DNA of 64,000 bases, taken from positions 16,624 to 80,623 of the forward strand of contig CAJYKV010000001.1 of assembly GCA_913774955.1 (NCBI GenBank). The letters run 5' to 3'. This document shows, in pieces, positions 46,099 through 55,298 of the stretch. The first letter of the stretch is position 1; every line of letters begins with the position of its first letter. The notes under the pieces are model-generated. The model made no database searches. It was not told where the DNA came from and worked only from the letters and a program-made list of their open reading frames with translations. The stretch comes from an uncultured Acidovorax sp. (GTDB lineage: Bacteria; Pseudomonadota; Gammaproteobacteria; Burkholderiales; Burkholderiaceae_C). The position numbers and the translations under genes are program-made.

Positions 46099-48423
46099 AT
46101 GAGGCGTCTCTCGAATCACCGTCTGCGGTCGGGTCTGCGCGTGGCCCTGAGCCACTATGTGGCCAACGGCGTGTCCGTGGCCCTCGGGTTGCTGCTCATC
46201 TCCGTGCTGGTGCACGCCTGGCTCGGTCCCGCGGCTGCCGCGGCCGCTTCGGTCGGCGTGGTCGTCTGTTCGCCGCCCGATCTGCCGGGTCCGCGCCGCG
46301 GCAAGCTGTGGCAGATGCTGCCGGCGCCGCTGCTGGGCATTCCCCTCTTTTTCGCGGTGCAGTGGCTGCATGGCGATCCGCTGCATCTGGGCCTGCTGCT
46401 GGTGCCGGGCACCTTCCTGGCGTTTCTCGCGATGGCCTGGGGCCGCCGCGGCATTCCCATCGCCGTGGCGGTGATGTTCTCGATGATTTTCTCGATGGCG
46501 GCCGCATCGCGGGTGCCGGCGGGCACCGATCCGTTGCCCGCGGCGCTGGCGATCACGGCGCATTTCGCACTGGGCGCGGGGCTGTACGTGCTCTACGCCG
46601 TGGCCGCCAACCGGCTGCTGAACGCGCGCTACCGCGTGCAGTTCGTGGCGGATACTCTGCTGTCGCTGGCGGCCCTGATGCGCGCGCAGGCGCGGCTGTT
46701 CGACGGCGCGCATGCGGGCACGGCGGCGGCGACGGCGACCGCAGCCACCGCTTCGGCGCGGGACGAGGCGCATGCGGACGAGGAAGCAGGGACGCGTGCT
46801 GCGGGGGCGGAAGAGCCGCATGCGCTCACGGGCCTGCTGCTGCAGCGCCAGGCCGCGCTGGCCGAACAGCTGCAGGCGGCGCGCAATATCGTGCTGGAGT
46901 CTCCTACCACGCCGCGGCGCCAGCGTCTGGCGGGCATGCTGCTGCTGGTGCTGGAGATGCGCGACCACCTGCTCGCCTGCGAACTCGACGTGGAAACGCT
47001 CAAGACCCATCCGGGCCACGTGCCCGTGCTGCACGCGCTGCGCGGAGTGCTGCACGACGTGGCCCGGGAACTGGCCCACATGGCGGACGCGCTGCTGCGG
47101 GGCGGCCGGCCGGACCCGTTCACCGACGCTCGGCCCGCGCTCGCGCAACTGCGCTGGAGCGATCCGCTGCCCGCGCAGGCCGTGGGCGGGCCGTCTCCGC
47201 ATGCGCTGGCCCGGGGTCTGGCGGACCGCGTGGGGCATATCAACGACGAGGCGCTGCGCCTGAACGCGCTCGCGCGTGGCGACGCTCCGCCGAACCTGGC
47301 GGTGGTGCGCGCGAGCTGGCAGATGTTCGTGAGCCCCACGGCCTGGTCGTGGGCGCCCCTGGCGACGCTCTGGCGCTGGGACGCGCCGCCCCTGCGCCAT
47401 GCCGTGCGCGCGGCCCTGGCCCTGGCCGCCGGCTTCGTGGTGGCCCAGTCGCTGCCGTGGGGAACGCATGCCTACTGGATCCTGCTGACCATCGTCGTGG
47501 TGCTGCGCGGCAGCCTGGCGCAGACGCTGGAGCGCCGCAACAGCCGCGTGGCAGGCACCTTGCTGGGCTGCGTGCTGGCAGCGGGTGTGCTGGCCTCGCA
47601 TCTCTCGGCCTGGCAGCTCATCCTGTGCCTCACGATCGCGCAGGCGGTGGCGCACGGGTTCGCGGTGCGGCGCTACCTCGTCACCGCCGTGGCGGCCACG
47701 GTGCTGGGACTGGTGCAGTCGCACATGCTGCATGGCGGCGGGAGCGGCAGCACCGCCATCGATCTGCTGGAGCGGCTGGCGGACACCCTGATCGGCACCG
47801 GCATCGCCTGGGCGTTCGCGTATGTGCTGCCGTCGTGGGAGCGGTCCCAGATCCCGGCGCTGGTGCAGCGGACGCTCGCGGCCCAGGCCCGGCATGCCCG
47901 CGAGGCGCTGGCCCTCGGACAGTTGCATGCGGTGGACAACGCTCCGGAGCTGGCGTGGCGGCTCGCGCGGCGGGAGGCGTACGACAGCCTGTCGGCGCTG
48001 GTCCAGGCCACCCAGCGCGCCATGGCCGAGCCACGCGCGGTACAGCCCCCGGTGGCCGCGCTGGAGCGGTTGCAGGCACGCTGCTACCAGTTGCTGGCGC
48101 AGCTGACGGCGATCAAGACCATGCTGCTGCTGCGGCGCGGACGGCTCGATGCAGAGGCTCTGCAGGCACCGCTCGCGCAGACCGCGCTGGCGGTCACGCA
48201 ATGGCTGGAAGGGGCGCCCGACACCGCTCCGCCGCCGGTGTCAGGCCCCCTGGTGCCCGGCGATGCGCAGGGCTGGCCCGATCCCCAGGACGGTGACCTC
48301 GGGCCGTGGCTGGTCCGCCGGCTGGGGCTGGCCACGGAGCGCGCGGCCCAGGTGCGGGTGGCGGCGCTCGACGCCATGGCACCCGCCGGCGCTCCGGCGC
48401 CCGCGGATCCACCGGGCCGCTAG
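46099..48423 (+). CDS. FUSC-family membrane protein (YccS/aromatic acid exporter-like)
   Basis: A membrane protein of 774 residues with two hydrophobic regions, each with several helices, separated by soluble stretches. The first is around residues 10–180 (YVANGVSVALGLLLISVLVH, LHLGLLLVPGTFLAFLAMAW). The second is around residues 430–580 (HAVRAALALAAGFVVAQSLP, then YWILLTIVVVLRGSLAQTLE). The latter contains the FUSC signature region RRNSRVAGTLLGCVLAAGVL. The organisation resembles the YccS/AaeB families, some of which export aromatic acids. Its end lies 10 bases from the end of dgoD, which is convergent. Confidence 0.87.
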   Translation: MRRLSNHRLRSGLRVALSHYVANGVSVALGLLLISVLVHAWLGPAAAAAASVGVVVCSPPDLPGPRRGKLWQMLPAPLLGIPLFFAVQWLHGDPLHLGLLLVPGTFLAFLAMAWGRRGIPIAVAVMFSMIFSMAAASRVPAGTDPLPAALAITAHFALGAGLYVLYAVAANRLLNARYRVQFVADTLLSLAALMRAQARLFDGAHAGTAAATATAATASARDEAHADEEAGTRAAGAEEPHALTGLLLQRQAALAEQLQAARNIVLESPTTPRRQRLAGMLLLVLEMRDHLLACELDVETLKTHPGHVPVLHALRGVLHDVARELAHMADALLRGGRPDPFTDARPALAQLRWSDPLPAQAVGGPSPHALARGLADRVGHINDEALRLNALARGDAPPNLAVVRASWQMFVSPTAWSWAPLATLWRWDAPPLRHAVRAALALAAGFVVAQSLPWGTHAYWILLTIVVVLRGSLAQTLERRNSRVAGTLLGCVLAAGVLASHLSAWQLILCLTIAQAVAHGFAVRRYLVTAVAATVLGLVQSHMLHGGGSGSTAIDLLERLADTLIGTGIAWAFAYVLPSWERSQIPALVQRTLAAQARHAREALALGQLHAVDNAPELAWRLARREAYDSLSALVQATQRAMAEPRAVQPPVAALERLQARCYQLLAQLTAIKTMLLLRRGRLDAEALQAPLAQTALAVTQWLEGAPDTAPPPVSGPLVPGDAQGWPDPQDGDLGPWLVRRLGLATERAAQVRVAALDAMAPAGAPAPADPPGR

Positions 48424-48433
48424 GCGCGGCGGC

Positions 48434-49582
48434 CTACCACTCCGCGAAGCTGCCGTCCTTGTGGCGCCACACGGGGTTGCGCCAGCGGTGGCCCTGCTGG
48501 GCGCGTTCGCGCACGTAGTCTTCGTTGACCTCGATGCCCAGGCCCGGGCCGCGCGGTATGGTGACCATGCCGTCCTGGTAGGCGAAGACCTCTGGATTGG
48601 AGACGTAGTCCATCAGGTCGTTTTCCTGGTTGTAGTGGATGCCTAGGCTCTGCTCCTGGATGAAGGCGTTGTAGCAGACCGCATCGAGCTGCAGGTTGGC
48701 CGCCAGGGCGATGGGCCCGAGCGGGCAGTGCAGCGCCAGGGCCACGTCGTAGGCTTCGGCCATGGATGCGATCTTGCGCGTCTCGGTGATGCCGCCGGCG
48801 TGCGAAGGGTCGGGCTGCACGATGTCGGCATAGCCCTCCTGCAGCACGCGCTTGAAGTCCCAGCGCGAATAGAGCCGCTCGCCCAGCGCGATGGGCGTGG
48901 AGGAAATGCGGGCAATCTCCTTCAGCGCCTCGTCATGCTCGCTGAGCACCGGCTCCTCGACGAACATGAGCCTGTAGGGCTCCAATTCCTTGATCAGCAC
49001 CTTGGCCATGGGCCGGTGGACCCGGCCGTGGAAGTCCACGCCGATGCCCACGTGGGGCCCCACGGCCTCACGCACGGCGGCCACGTTCTGCAGGCAGCGC
49101 TCGACCTTGTCGAAGCTGTCCACGAACTGCATCTCCTCGGTGCCGTTCATCTTCACTGCGGTGAAGCCCCGGTCCACCGCATCGCGGGCCTGGCGGGCGG
49201 TCTCGGCCGGGCGGTCACCGCCGATCCAGCTATAGACGCGGATCTTGTCGCGCACGTTGCCGCCCAGCAGGTCGGACACGGGCACCCCCAGGGCCTTGCC
49301 CTTGATGTCCCAGAGCGCCTGGTCGATGCCGGCCAGCGCGCTCATGTGCACGCCGCCACCACGGTAGAAGCCGCCGCGGTAGAGCACCGTCCAGTGGTCT
49401 TCGATGTTGCGCGGGTCCTTGCCGATCAGGTAGTCGGCCAGTTCCGCCACGGCCGCGGCCACGGTCTCGGCGCGGCCTTCGAGCACGGGCTCGCCCCAGC
49501 CGACGATGCCTTCGTCGGTCTCGATCTTCAGAAAGCACCAGCGCGGTGGCACCAGGAACGTGGTCAGTCGGGTGATCTTCAT
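48434..49582 (-). CDS. dgoD: D-galactonate dehydratase
   Basis: An enolase-superfamily enzyme of 382 residues from the ATG at 49582 ([20 protein letters not shown]). It dehydrates D-galactonate to 2-dehydro-3-deoxy-D-galactonate. The N-terminal capping domain has [20 protein letters not shown]. The metal-site region includes [20 protein letters not shown] and [20 protein letters not shown], then [20 protein letters not shown] and [20 protein letters not shown]. These match the galactonate dehydratase clade of the mandelate racemase group. It is the last gene of the operon. Confidence 0.94.
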   Translation of the reverse strand: MKITRLTTFLVPPRWCFLKIETDEGIVGWGEPVLEGRAETVAAAVAELADYLIGKDPRNIEDHWTVLYRGGFYRGGGVHMSALAGIDQALWDIKGKALGVPVSDLLGGNVRDKIRVYSWIGGDRPAETARQARDAVDRGFTAVKMNGTEEMQFVDSFDKVERCLQNVAAVREAVGPHVGIGVDFHGRVHRPMAKVLIKELEPYRLMFVEEPVLSEHDEALKEIARISSTPIALGERLYSRWDFKRVLQEGYADIVQPDPSHAGGITETRKIASMAEAYDVALALHCPLGPIALAANLQLDAVCYNAFIQEQSLGIHYNQENDLMDYVSNPEVFAYQDGMVTIPRGPGLGIEVNEDYVRERAQQGHRWRNPVWRHKDGSFAEW

Positions 49583-49601
49583 GGCGGGGAAAGGGAGGGT
49601 G

Positions 49602-50315
49602 TCAGGAAATGGAGGCTGCGGTGGCGGGCTGCGGCGCGGGAGCCGCTGCTGCGGCCTGCCCGCAGGTGCGGGCCATGCCGTAGGCGTCGTGCCAGGCCTG
49701 GATGAAGGCCACGGCCTTGCGGGCCACGTCGGCGGCGCTGTTGCCGGGGCGGTAGAGGGCCGAGCCCAGGCCGAAGCCGCTGGCGCCAGCGGCGGCATAG
49801 GCCGCGATGCTTTCGGGCGCGATGCCGCCCACCGGCGCCAGCGCCACGCTGGGCGGGATCACGGCGCGCCAGGCTTTCAGCACGGACGGGGGCAGGGCCT
49901 CGGCCGGGAAGAGCTTGAGCAGGCTGGCGCCGGCAGCGAGCGCCGCATACGCCTCGGTCAGCGTAGCCACGCCGGGCGCGCAGGCGAGACCCGCCGCGCG
50001 GGCGGAGCGGATCACGGCCGCATCGCTGTGCGGCATGACGATGATCTGCCCGCCGGCCTCGGCCACGTCGGCGCAGTCCTGGGCTGACAGCACGGTGCCG
50101 GCGCCCACCACGCAGTCGGCCGGCAGGGCGTTGCGCAGTGCACGGATGCTGGCCAGCGGCTCGGGCGAGTTGAGCGGCACCTCGATGATGCGGAAGCCCG
50201 CGTCGTAGAGGGCCTGGCCGACGGGCTCGGCCTCATGGGGCTGGATGCCGCGCAGGATGGCGATGAGGCCGCAGCGCTGCATGGCGTGGAACAGGGTGTG
50301 GTCGATGGTGGTCAT
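49602..50315 (-). CDS. dgoA: 2-dehydro-3-deoxy-6-phosphogalactonate aldolase
   Basis: A KDPG/KDPGal-type class I aldolase of 237 residues. It splits KDPGal into pyruvate and glyceraldehyde-3-phosphate. Motifs are [60 protein letters not shown] and the Schiff-base Lys in [21 protein letters not shown] ~20-residue Ala/Pro tail is extra. The ATG overlaps the dgoK stop (ATGA). Confidence 0.93.
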   Translation of the reverse strand: MTTIDHTLFHAMQRCGLIAILRGIQPHEAEPVGQALYDAGFRIIEVPLNSPEPLASIRALRNALPADCVVGAGTVLSAQDCADVAEAGGQIIVMPHSDAAVIRSARAAGLACAPGVATLTEAYAALAAGASLLKLFPAEALPPSVLKAWRAVIPPSVALAPVGGIAPESIAAYAAAGASGFGLGSALYRPGNSAADVARKAVAFIQAWHDAYGMARTCGQAAAAAPAPQPATAASIS

Positions 50316-51352
50316 GCGGCAAAGCTCTCTGCGGATGAAGGTTGCGGCGCGCCCGGCACCAGCAGGCCGGCGGCCTGGGCGATCTGCCAGAGCCCGGTGG
50401 GCGTGGCCTGGGCGGCGATGGCGGGCTCGGCGAAGCCCTGCATCCGCAGGGCGAGGGCGTAGCGGCGGCACAGGTCCGGCTCGCCGCAGAGCAGCGGCTG
50501 GACGGGCGCTGCGCCACCGCCACCGGGCGGATGCACGCGGGCGAGGGCGGCGATCTCGTGGCCGATGAGCAGGCCCGAGAGGTAGTCGGCCTGGGCGCTG
50601 GCGGGCAGCACGCCGGTGAGGCCCAGCGTGCGCGTGCTGAAGATGTGCGAGAGCAGGCCCAGGCCGGCATCTCTGCCGCTCGCCACCCGCAGGCCGCGCA
50701 CGAAGGCGTCGTCATGGGGCGGCGCTGCGGGGGCCATGGTCTTGCCCAGGATGGTGTGGCCGCGCAGGGCGGCGAACACTTCGCCGGTCATGAACGTGTG
50801 GAAGCCCGCGATGCCGCTGCGCCCCGCCACCACCCACTTGCTGTGGGAGCCGGGCAGGCCGACCAGCCAGGGGCCGGCGTCTTCGGCGGGCCGCAGGGCC
50901 AGCACGCCGAGCACCTGGGTTTCCTCGCCGCGCATCACGTTGGGCAATTCGCCGGGCTGCAGCAGGCCGGGCACAATGTGCAGCGGCTGGCCGCCCGGGC
51001 GCTCCACGCGGGTCAGGCCCTGGGCCAGCGCGTCAAGCGATGTGGGGGTGTGCAGGTAGCGCGCCTCGCGCCAGCCCTGGGCGCTGCCCACCATGCCGCA
51101 GGCCAGCAGGGGCAGGGCGGGGTCGGCGGCGAGCCAGTCGCCGCAGGTGTCCTGCAGGGCGCGCTCGAAGGCGGCCTCGGGGCTGGCGTCGGCGCCGGCC
51201 GGCGCCGGGGGCAGATGCATGATGCCCCAGGGGCGGTGGCGCAGTTCCAGCACGCGGGCCCCGTCGCCCAGGCGGTAGGCGCGCAGCGAGCTGGTGCCCC
51301 AGTCGAGCGCGACGAGGCGGGTGCCCAGGAGGTCGGCGGCGGAGTCGTTCAT
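50312..51352 (-). CDS. dgoK: 2-dehydro-3-deoxygalactonokinase
   Basis: A kinase of 346 residues. It phosphorylates 2-dehydro-3-deoxy-D-galactonate at C6 with ATP. The N-terminal nucleotide site is LVALDWGTSSLRAYRLGDGA. Further DgoK blocks are LLACGMVGSAQGWREARYLH, GEETQVLGVLALRPAEDAGP and GLPGSHSKWVVAGRSGIAGF. It is followed by dgoA with a 4-base overlap, so kinase and aldolase are translationally coupled. Confidence 0.94.
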   Translation of the reverse strand: MNDSAADLLGTRLVALDWGTSSLRAYRLGDGARVLELRHRPWGIMHLPPAPAGADASPEAAFERALQDTCGDWLAADPALPLLACGMVGSAQGWREARYLHTPTSLDALAQGLTRVERPGGQPLHIVPGLLQPGELPNVMRGEETQVLGVLALRPAEDAGPWLVGLPGSHSKWVVAGRSGIAGFHTFMTGEVFAALRGHTILGKTMAPAAPPHDDAFVRGLRVASGRDAGLGLLSHIFSTRTLGLTGVLPASAQADYLSGLLIGHEIAALARVHPPGGGGAAPVQPLLCGEPDLCRRYALALRMQGFAEPAIAAQATPTGLWQIAQAAGLLVPGAPQPSSAESFAA

Positions 51353-51362
51353 GGCTTGCAGC

Positions 51363-52316
51363 TCAGCGGGCCCAGCGCAGCACCAGCGGATCGAGCCGGC
51401 GCGCGATGTCGATCAGGCCGCGCCGCACCTCGGGGTGCATGGGTGGGAAGGGGTGGCGGCCGGCCTCGCAGGCGATCACTCCGCCTTCCTTCATCAGCGC
51501 CTTGGCGGTGAGGATGCCGCCCTGGCGGTTCTCGTGGTTGATGAGCGGCAGCCAGCGCTGGTAGAGCGCGAAGGCCTGGTCCATGTCGCCTGCGCGGTGG
51601 GCCTCGATGATGGGGCGGATGCCGTCCGGGAAGGCGCCACCCGTCATGGCGCCGGTGGCGCCCGCGTCCAGGTCGGCCAGCAGGGTGATGGCCTCTTCGC
51701 CGTCCCACGGGCCTTCGATGGCGTCGCCGCCCAGGCGGATCAGCTCGCGCAGCTTGCTGGCGGCACCGGGCGTCTCGATCTTGAAATACGCCAGGTGCTC
51801 GATTTCCTGCGCCATGCGGGCCAGGAACGGGGCCGAGAGCACCGTGCCGCTGGCCGGCGCGTCCTGCACCATGATGGGAATGTCGATGGCGTCGGACACG
51901 CGGGCGTAGAACGCGTGGATCTGCGCCTCGGGCACGCGGAAGGTGGCGCCGTGGTAGGGCGGCATCACCATGACCATGGCGGCGCCCATGTCCTGCGCGG
52001 CGCGGCTGCGCTCGGCGCACACGCGGGTGCCGTAGTGGGTGGTGGTGACGATCACCGGCACCCGGCCGGCCACGTGCTCCAGCGACGTGCGCGTGAGCGT
52101 CTCGCGCTCCGCGTCCGACAGCGAGAACTGCTCGGAGAAGTTGGCCAGGATGCACAGGCCATCGACGCCGGCATCGATCATGAAATCCAGACAGCGCTTC
52201 TGGCTCTCCAGATCGAGGCTGCCGTCCTCATGGAAGGTGGTCGGCACGACCGGGAAGATGCCGCGGTAGCGGGGATTTTGGGCGGAGTGTGTTGCTGGCA
52301 TAGGTGAGGGATTCAT
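51363..52316 (-). CDS. DHDPS-family 2-keto-3-deoxy sugar acid dehydratase (probable L-KDA dehydratase)
   Basis: A dihydrodipicolinate synthase/NAL-superfamily barrel of 317 residues from the ATG at 52316; a second ATG at 52301 is possible. Blocks include YRGIFPVVPTTFHEDGSLDL, CLDFMIDAGVDGLCILANFS, VIVTTTHYGTRVCAERSRAA, the Schiff-base Lys in HLAYFKIETPGAASKLRELI, and GDAIEGPWDGEEAITLLADL. It follows an L-arabonate dehydratase gene, so conversion of L-2-keto-3-deoxyarabonate to 2-oxoglutarate semialdehyde is the best inference. An aldolase or a related ketodeoxy acid substrate is an alternative. Confidence 0.82.
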   Translation of the reverse strand: MNPSPMPATHSAQNPRYRGIFPVVPTTFHEDGSLDLESQKRCLDFMIDAGVDGLCILANFSEQFSLSDAERETLTRTSLEHVAGRVPVIVTTTHYGTRVCAERSRAAQDMGAAMVMVMPPYHGATFRVPEAQIHAFYARVSDAIDIPIMVQDAPASGTVLSAPFLARMAQEIEHLAYFKIETPGAASKLRELIRLGGDAIEGPWDGEEAITLLADLDAGATGAMTGGAFPDGIRPIIEAHRAGDMDQAFALYQRWLPLINHENRQGGILTAKALMKEGGVIACEAGRHPFPPMHPEVRRGLIDIARRLDPLVLRWAR

Positions 52317-52423
52317 GGGTTGATCAGGTGGACCCGGCGCATTAACTCGCGCGCGGCCGAAACGACTGGCGCGGCCCCAGGCCAGGGCAGCCGAGCAAGG
52401 GCCGCCCCGCAGCGAGGGCTGCG

Positions 52424-52486
52424 TCCCCCTGCCCGCATTGCGTAGCAATGCGAGAGCGGGGGGAAGGCGCGCAGCGCCTCAGGGGG
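52424..52486. repeat. Folded intergenic element: outer stem enclosing two hairpins
   Basis: The outer arms CCCCCT (52425–52430) and AGGGGG (52481–52486) enclose two hairpins. The first has arms GCATTGC and GCAATGC with loop GTA (52435–52451). The second has arms AGGCGC and GCGCCT with loop GCA (52465–52479). It lies between the arabonate dehydratase and the DHDPS-family gene. It has no T tract and resembles a dispersed intergenic repeat. Confidence 0.6.
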
Positions 52487-52496
52487 GTGGTCATGG

Positions 52497-54230
52497 TCAA
52501 TGCGAATGGCGTGGCACGGCGGAGCCCCGGCAGCCGACCAGGAAGTCGAAGTCGCAGCCCTCGTCGGCCTGCAGCACGTGATCGACGTAGAGGCGCTGGT
52601 AGCCGCCACGCCCTCCGTGGTCGGTGGCGGCCAACTCGGCCAGGCGCGCGGCCAGTTCCTCGTCGCTGATGTCCAGGTGCAGGCGGCCGTTCTCGCAGTC
52701 CAGCTCGATGAAGTCGCCGTCGCGCACGGCGGCCAGCGGGCCGCCGGCCGCGGCCTCGGGCGCCACGTGCAGCACCACGGTGCCATAGGCCGTGCCGCTC
52801 ATGCGGGCGTCGGAGATGCGGACCATGTCCTTCACGCCGCGCCGCAGCAGCTTTGGCGGCAGGCCCATGTTGCCCACCTCGGCCATGCCGGGATAGCCCT
52901 TGGGGCCGCAGTTCTTCATCACCATCACGCAGGTCTCGTCGATGTCCAGGTCCTCATCGACGATGCGCGCCTTGTAGTGCTCCAGGTTCTCGAACACCAC
53001 GGCGCGGCCCCGGTGGCGGAGCAATTCGGGCGTGGCGGCCGAGGGCTTGAGCACCGCGCCGCGCGGCGCCAGGTTGCCGCGCAGGATGCAGATGCCGCCG
53101 TCCGCGATCAGCGGGTTGTCCAGCGGGCGGATCACTTCGTCGTTGTACTGGGGCGCCTCGCGCACGTTCTCCCAGAGGCTCTTGCCGTTGACGGTGAGTG
53201 CGTCGGGATGCGGCAGCAGGCCGTTCTCGCCCAGGCGGCGCAGCACGGCGGGCAGGCCGCCCGCATAGTAGAACTCCTCCATCAGGAAGCGGCCCGAGGG
53301 CTGCAGGTCCACCAGCGTGGGTGTGCCGCGGCCGATGCGGGTCCAGTCCTCCAGGTCGAGCTGCACGCCCATCCGGCCGGCGATCGCCTTCAGGTGGATG
53401 ACGGCATTGGTCGAGCCACCGATGGCCGCATTGGTGCGGATGGCGTTCTCGAAGGCTTCGCGCGTGAGGATCTTCGAGAGCGTGAGCCCTTCGTGCGCCA
53501 TCTCGACGATGCGCTTGCCGGACATGTGTGCCAGCACGTAGCGGCGCGCATCCACCGCCGGAATCGCGGCGTTGTGCGGCAGCGAGGTGCCCAGCGATTC
53601 GGCCATGCAGGCCATGGTGCTGGCGGTGCCCATGGTGTTGCAGGTGCCGGCCGAGCGCGACATGCCGGACTCGGCAGCGAAGAACTGGTGCTCGGTGATC
53701 TCGCCGGCCTTCAGCGATTCGTGCAGCTGCCACACGGCCGTGCCCGAGCCGATGTCCTTGCCCGCCAGCTTGCCGTTGAGCATGGGCCCGCCCGTGACCA
53801 CGATGGCCGGCACGTCGCAGCTGGCCGCGCCCATCAGCAGCGCCGGTGTGGTCTTGTCGCAGCCCGTGAGCAGCACCACCGCATCGATGGGGTTGCCGCG
53901 GATGGCTTCCTCCACGTCCATGCTCGCCAGGTTGCGCGTGAGCATGGCCGTGGGCCGCAGGTTGGACTCGCCGTTGGAGAACACCGGGAACTCGACCGGA
54001 AAGCCGCCGGCCTCGTAGATGCCGCGCTTGACGTGCTCGGCGATCTTGCGGAAGTGCGCGTTGCAGGGGGTGAGCTCGGACCAGGTGTTGCAGATGCCGA
54101 TGATCGGGCGGCCGTCGAACTCGTGGTCCGGGATGCCCTGGTTCTTCATCCAGCTGCGGTACATGAAGCCGTTCTTGTCGGCCGTGCCGAACCATTCGGT
54201 GGAGCGGAGTTTGCGCGGAGGAGTAGTCAT
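52497..54230 (-). CDS. L-arabonate dehydratase (IlvD/Edd family)
   Basis: An IlvD/Edd-type Fe–S dehydratase of 577 residues. Cluster Cys are in GICNTWSELTPCNAHF, in LLTGCDKTTPALLMGAASCD and in SRSAGTCNTMGTASTMACMA. Further family blocks are NAAIGGSTNAVIHLKAIAGR, CVMVMKNCGPKGYPGMAEVG and VRISDARMSGTAYGTVVLHV. The N-terminus (RKLRSTEWFGTADKNGFMYR) matches the sugar-acid (arabonate/xylonate) clade rather than IlvD or Edd. The DHDPS-family gene follows at once, supporting L-arabonate over dihydroxy acids. Xylonate or fuconate specificity cannot be excluded. Confidence 0.88.
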   Translation of the reverse strand: MTTPPRKLRSTEWFGTADKNGFMYRSWMKNQGIPDHEFDGRPIIGICNTWSELTPCNAHFRKIAEHVKRGIYEAGGFPVEFPVFSNGESNLRPTAMLTRNLASMDVEEAIRGNPIDAVVLLTGCDKTTPALLMGAASCDVPAIVVTGGPMLNGKLAGKDIGSGTAVWQLHESLKAGEITEHQFFAAESGMSRSAGTCNTMGTASTMACMAESLGTSLPHNAAIPAVDARRYVLAHMSGKRIVEMAHEGLTLSKILTREAFENAIRTNAAIGGSTNAVIHLKAIAGRMGVQLDLEDWTRIGRGTPTLVDLQPSGRFLMEEFYYAGGLPAVLRRLGENGLLPHPDALTVNGKSLWENVREAPQYNDEVIRPLDNPLIADGGICILRGNLAPRGAVLKPSAATPELLRHRGRAVVFENLEHYKARIVDEDLDIDETCVMVMKNCGPKGYPGMAEVGNMGLPPKLLRRGVKDMVRISDARMSGTAYGTVVLHVAPEAAAGGPLAAVRDGDFIELDCENGRLHLDISDEELAARLAELAATDHGGRGGYQRLYVDHVLQADEGCDFDFLVGCRGSAVPRHSH

Positions 54231-54281
54231 CTTGGGGCTCGGGAGGATGCGGGGAAAGGAAGCGTAAAAAGGCGTTAAGGG

Positions 54282-55298
54282 TCAACGCCGCCGCCCGGAG
54301 CGGCGGGTGAGCAGGCGCTGCAGCAGGCAGAAGACGAACAGCAGCACGCCGACGGCGATGCGCGTCCACCACGAGCTGAGGGTGCCGTCGAAGGAGATCA
54401 GGGTCTGGATGATTCCGAGCATCAGCACGCCGAACAGCGTGCCCGCCACGTAGCCCACGCCGCCCGTGAGCAGCGTGCCGCCGATGACGACGGCGGCGAT
54501 GGCGTCCAGCTCCATGCCCACGGCATGCAGGCCGTAGCCCGAGAGCATGTAGAAGGTGAACACCACGCCCGCGAGCGCCGAACAAAAGCCCGACAAGGTA
54601 TAGACCCCCACCAGCGTGGAGCGCACCGGCAGGCCCATGAGCAAGGCCGACGCCTCGCTGCCGCCCACGGCATAGACGGCGCGGCCGAACGGCGTGCAGT
54701 GCGCAATGAAGATCCCGGCCAGCACCACGGAGATGGCGATCAGCGCGCCCAGCGAGAGCGAGGCGGTCTCGGTGAGCTGCAGGCGCCACTGGGCCAGTTC
54801 CGAGTAGCCTTCGTGCGTGATGCTGATCGAGTCGATGCTGATGAGATAGCACAGGCCCCGCGCCAGGAACATGCCGGCCAGCGTGACGATGAAGGGCTGC
54901 AGGCGGAAGCGCTCGATCAGGAACCCCATGAACGCGCCGAAGCAGGTGCCCATGAGCAGCACCACCGGCACGGCGGCCAGCGGGCTCCAGCCGTGGTGCT
55001 CGACCAGCGCGGCGAAGACCATGGTGGTCAGCGCGACCACGGCGCCCACCGACAGGTCGATGCCGCCCGAGAGGATCACGAAGGTCATGCCCACCGCGAC
55101 GATGATGAGGAAGGCGTTGTCGATCAGCAGGTTGAGGAACACCTGGGCCGAGAAGAAGCCCGCATAGCGCACAGAGCCCAGCGTGGCCATGGCCACGAAG
55201 AGCGCGATGGTGGCGGCCAGCGGCAGGTACTTGGCGTTCAGGCGCGGGCTGCGCGCGGCGGCGCTGCTGGCGGTGGGCGGGGTCATGACGGCGCTCAT
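54282..55298 (-). CDS. yjfF: Sugar ABC transporter permease, YjfF-like (galactofuranose type)
   Basis: A BPD_transp_2-type permease of 338 residues from the ATG at 55298, coupled to ytfT by a 4-base overlap. It has about eight to ten helices with the family core GMTFVILSGGIDLSVGAVVA. The C-terminal motif is ELDAIAAVVIGGTLLTGGVG, and QPFIVTLAGMFLARGLCYLI lies between. It pairs with YtfT as the membrane channel. Confidence 0.9.
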   Translation of the reverse strand: MSAVMTPPTASSAAARSPRLNAKYLPLAATIALFVAMATLGSVRYAGFFSAQVFLNLLIDNAFLIIVAVGMTFVILSGGIDLSVGAVVALTTMVFAALVEHHGWSPLAAVPVVLLMGTCFGAFMGFLIERFRLQPFIVTLAGMFLARGLCYLISIDSISITHEGYSELAQWRLQLTETASLSLGALIAISVVLAGIFIAHCTPFGRAVYAVGGSEASALLMGLPVRSTLVGVYTLSGFCSALAGVVFTFYMLSGYGLHAVGMELDAIAAVVIGGTLLTGGVGYVAGTLFGVLMLGIIQTLISFDGTLSSWWTRIAVGVLLFVFCLLQRLLTRRSGRRR

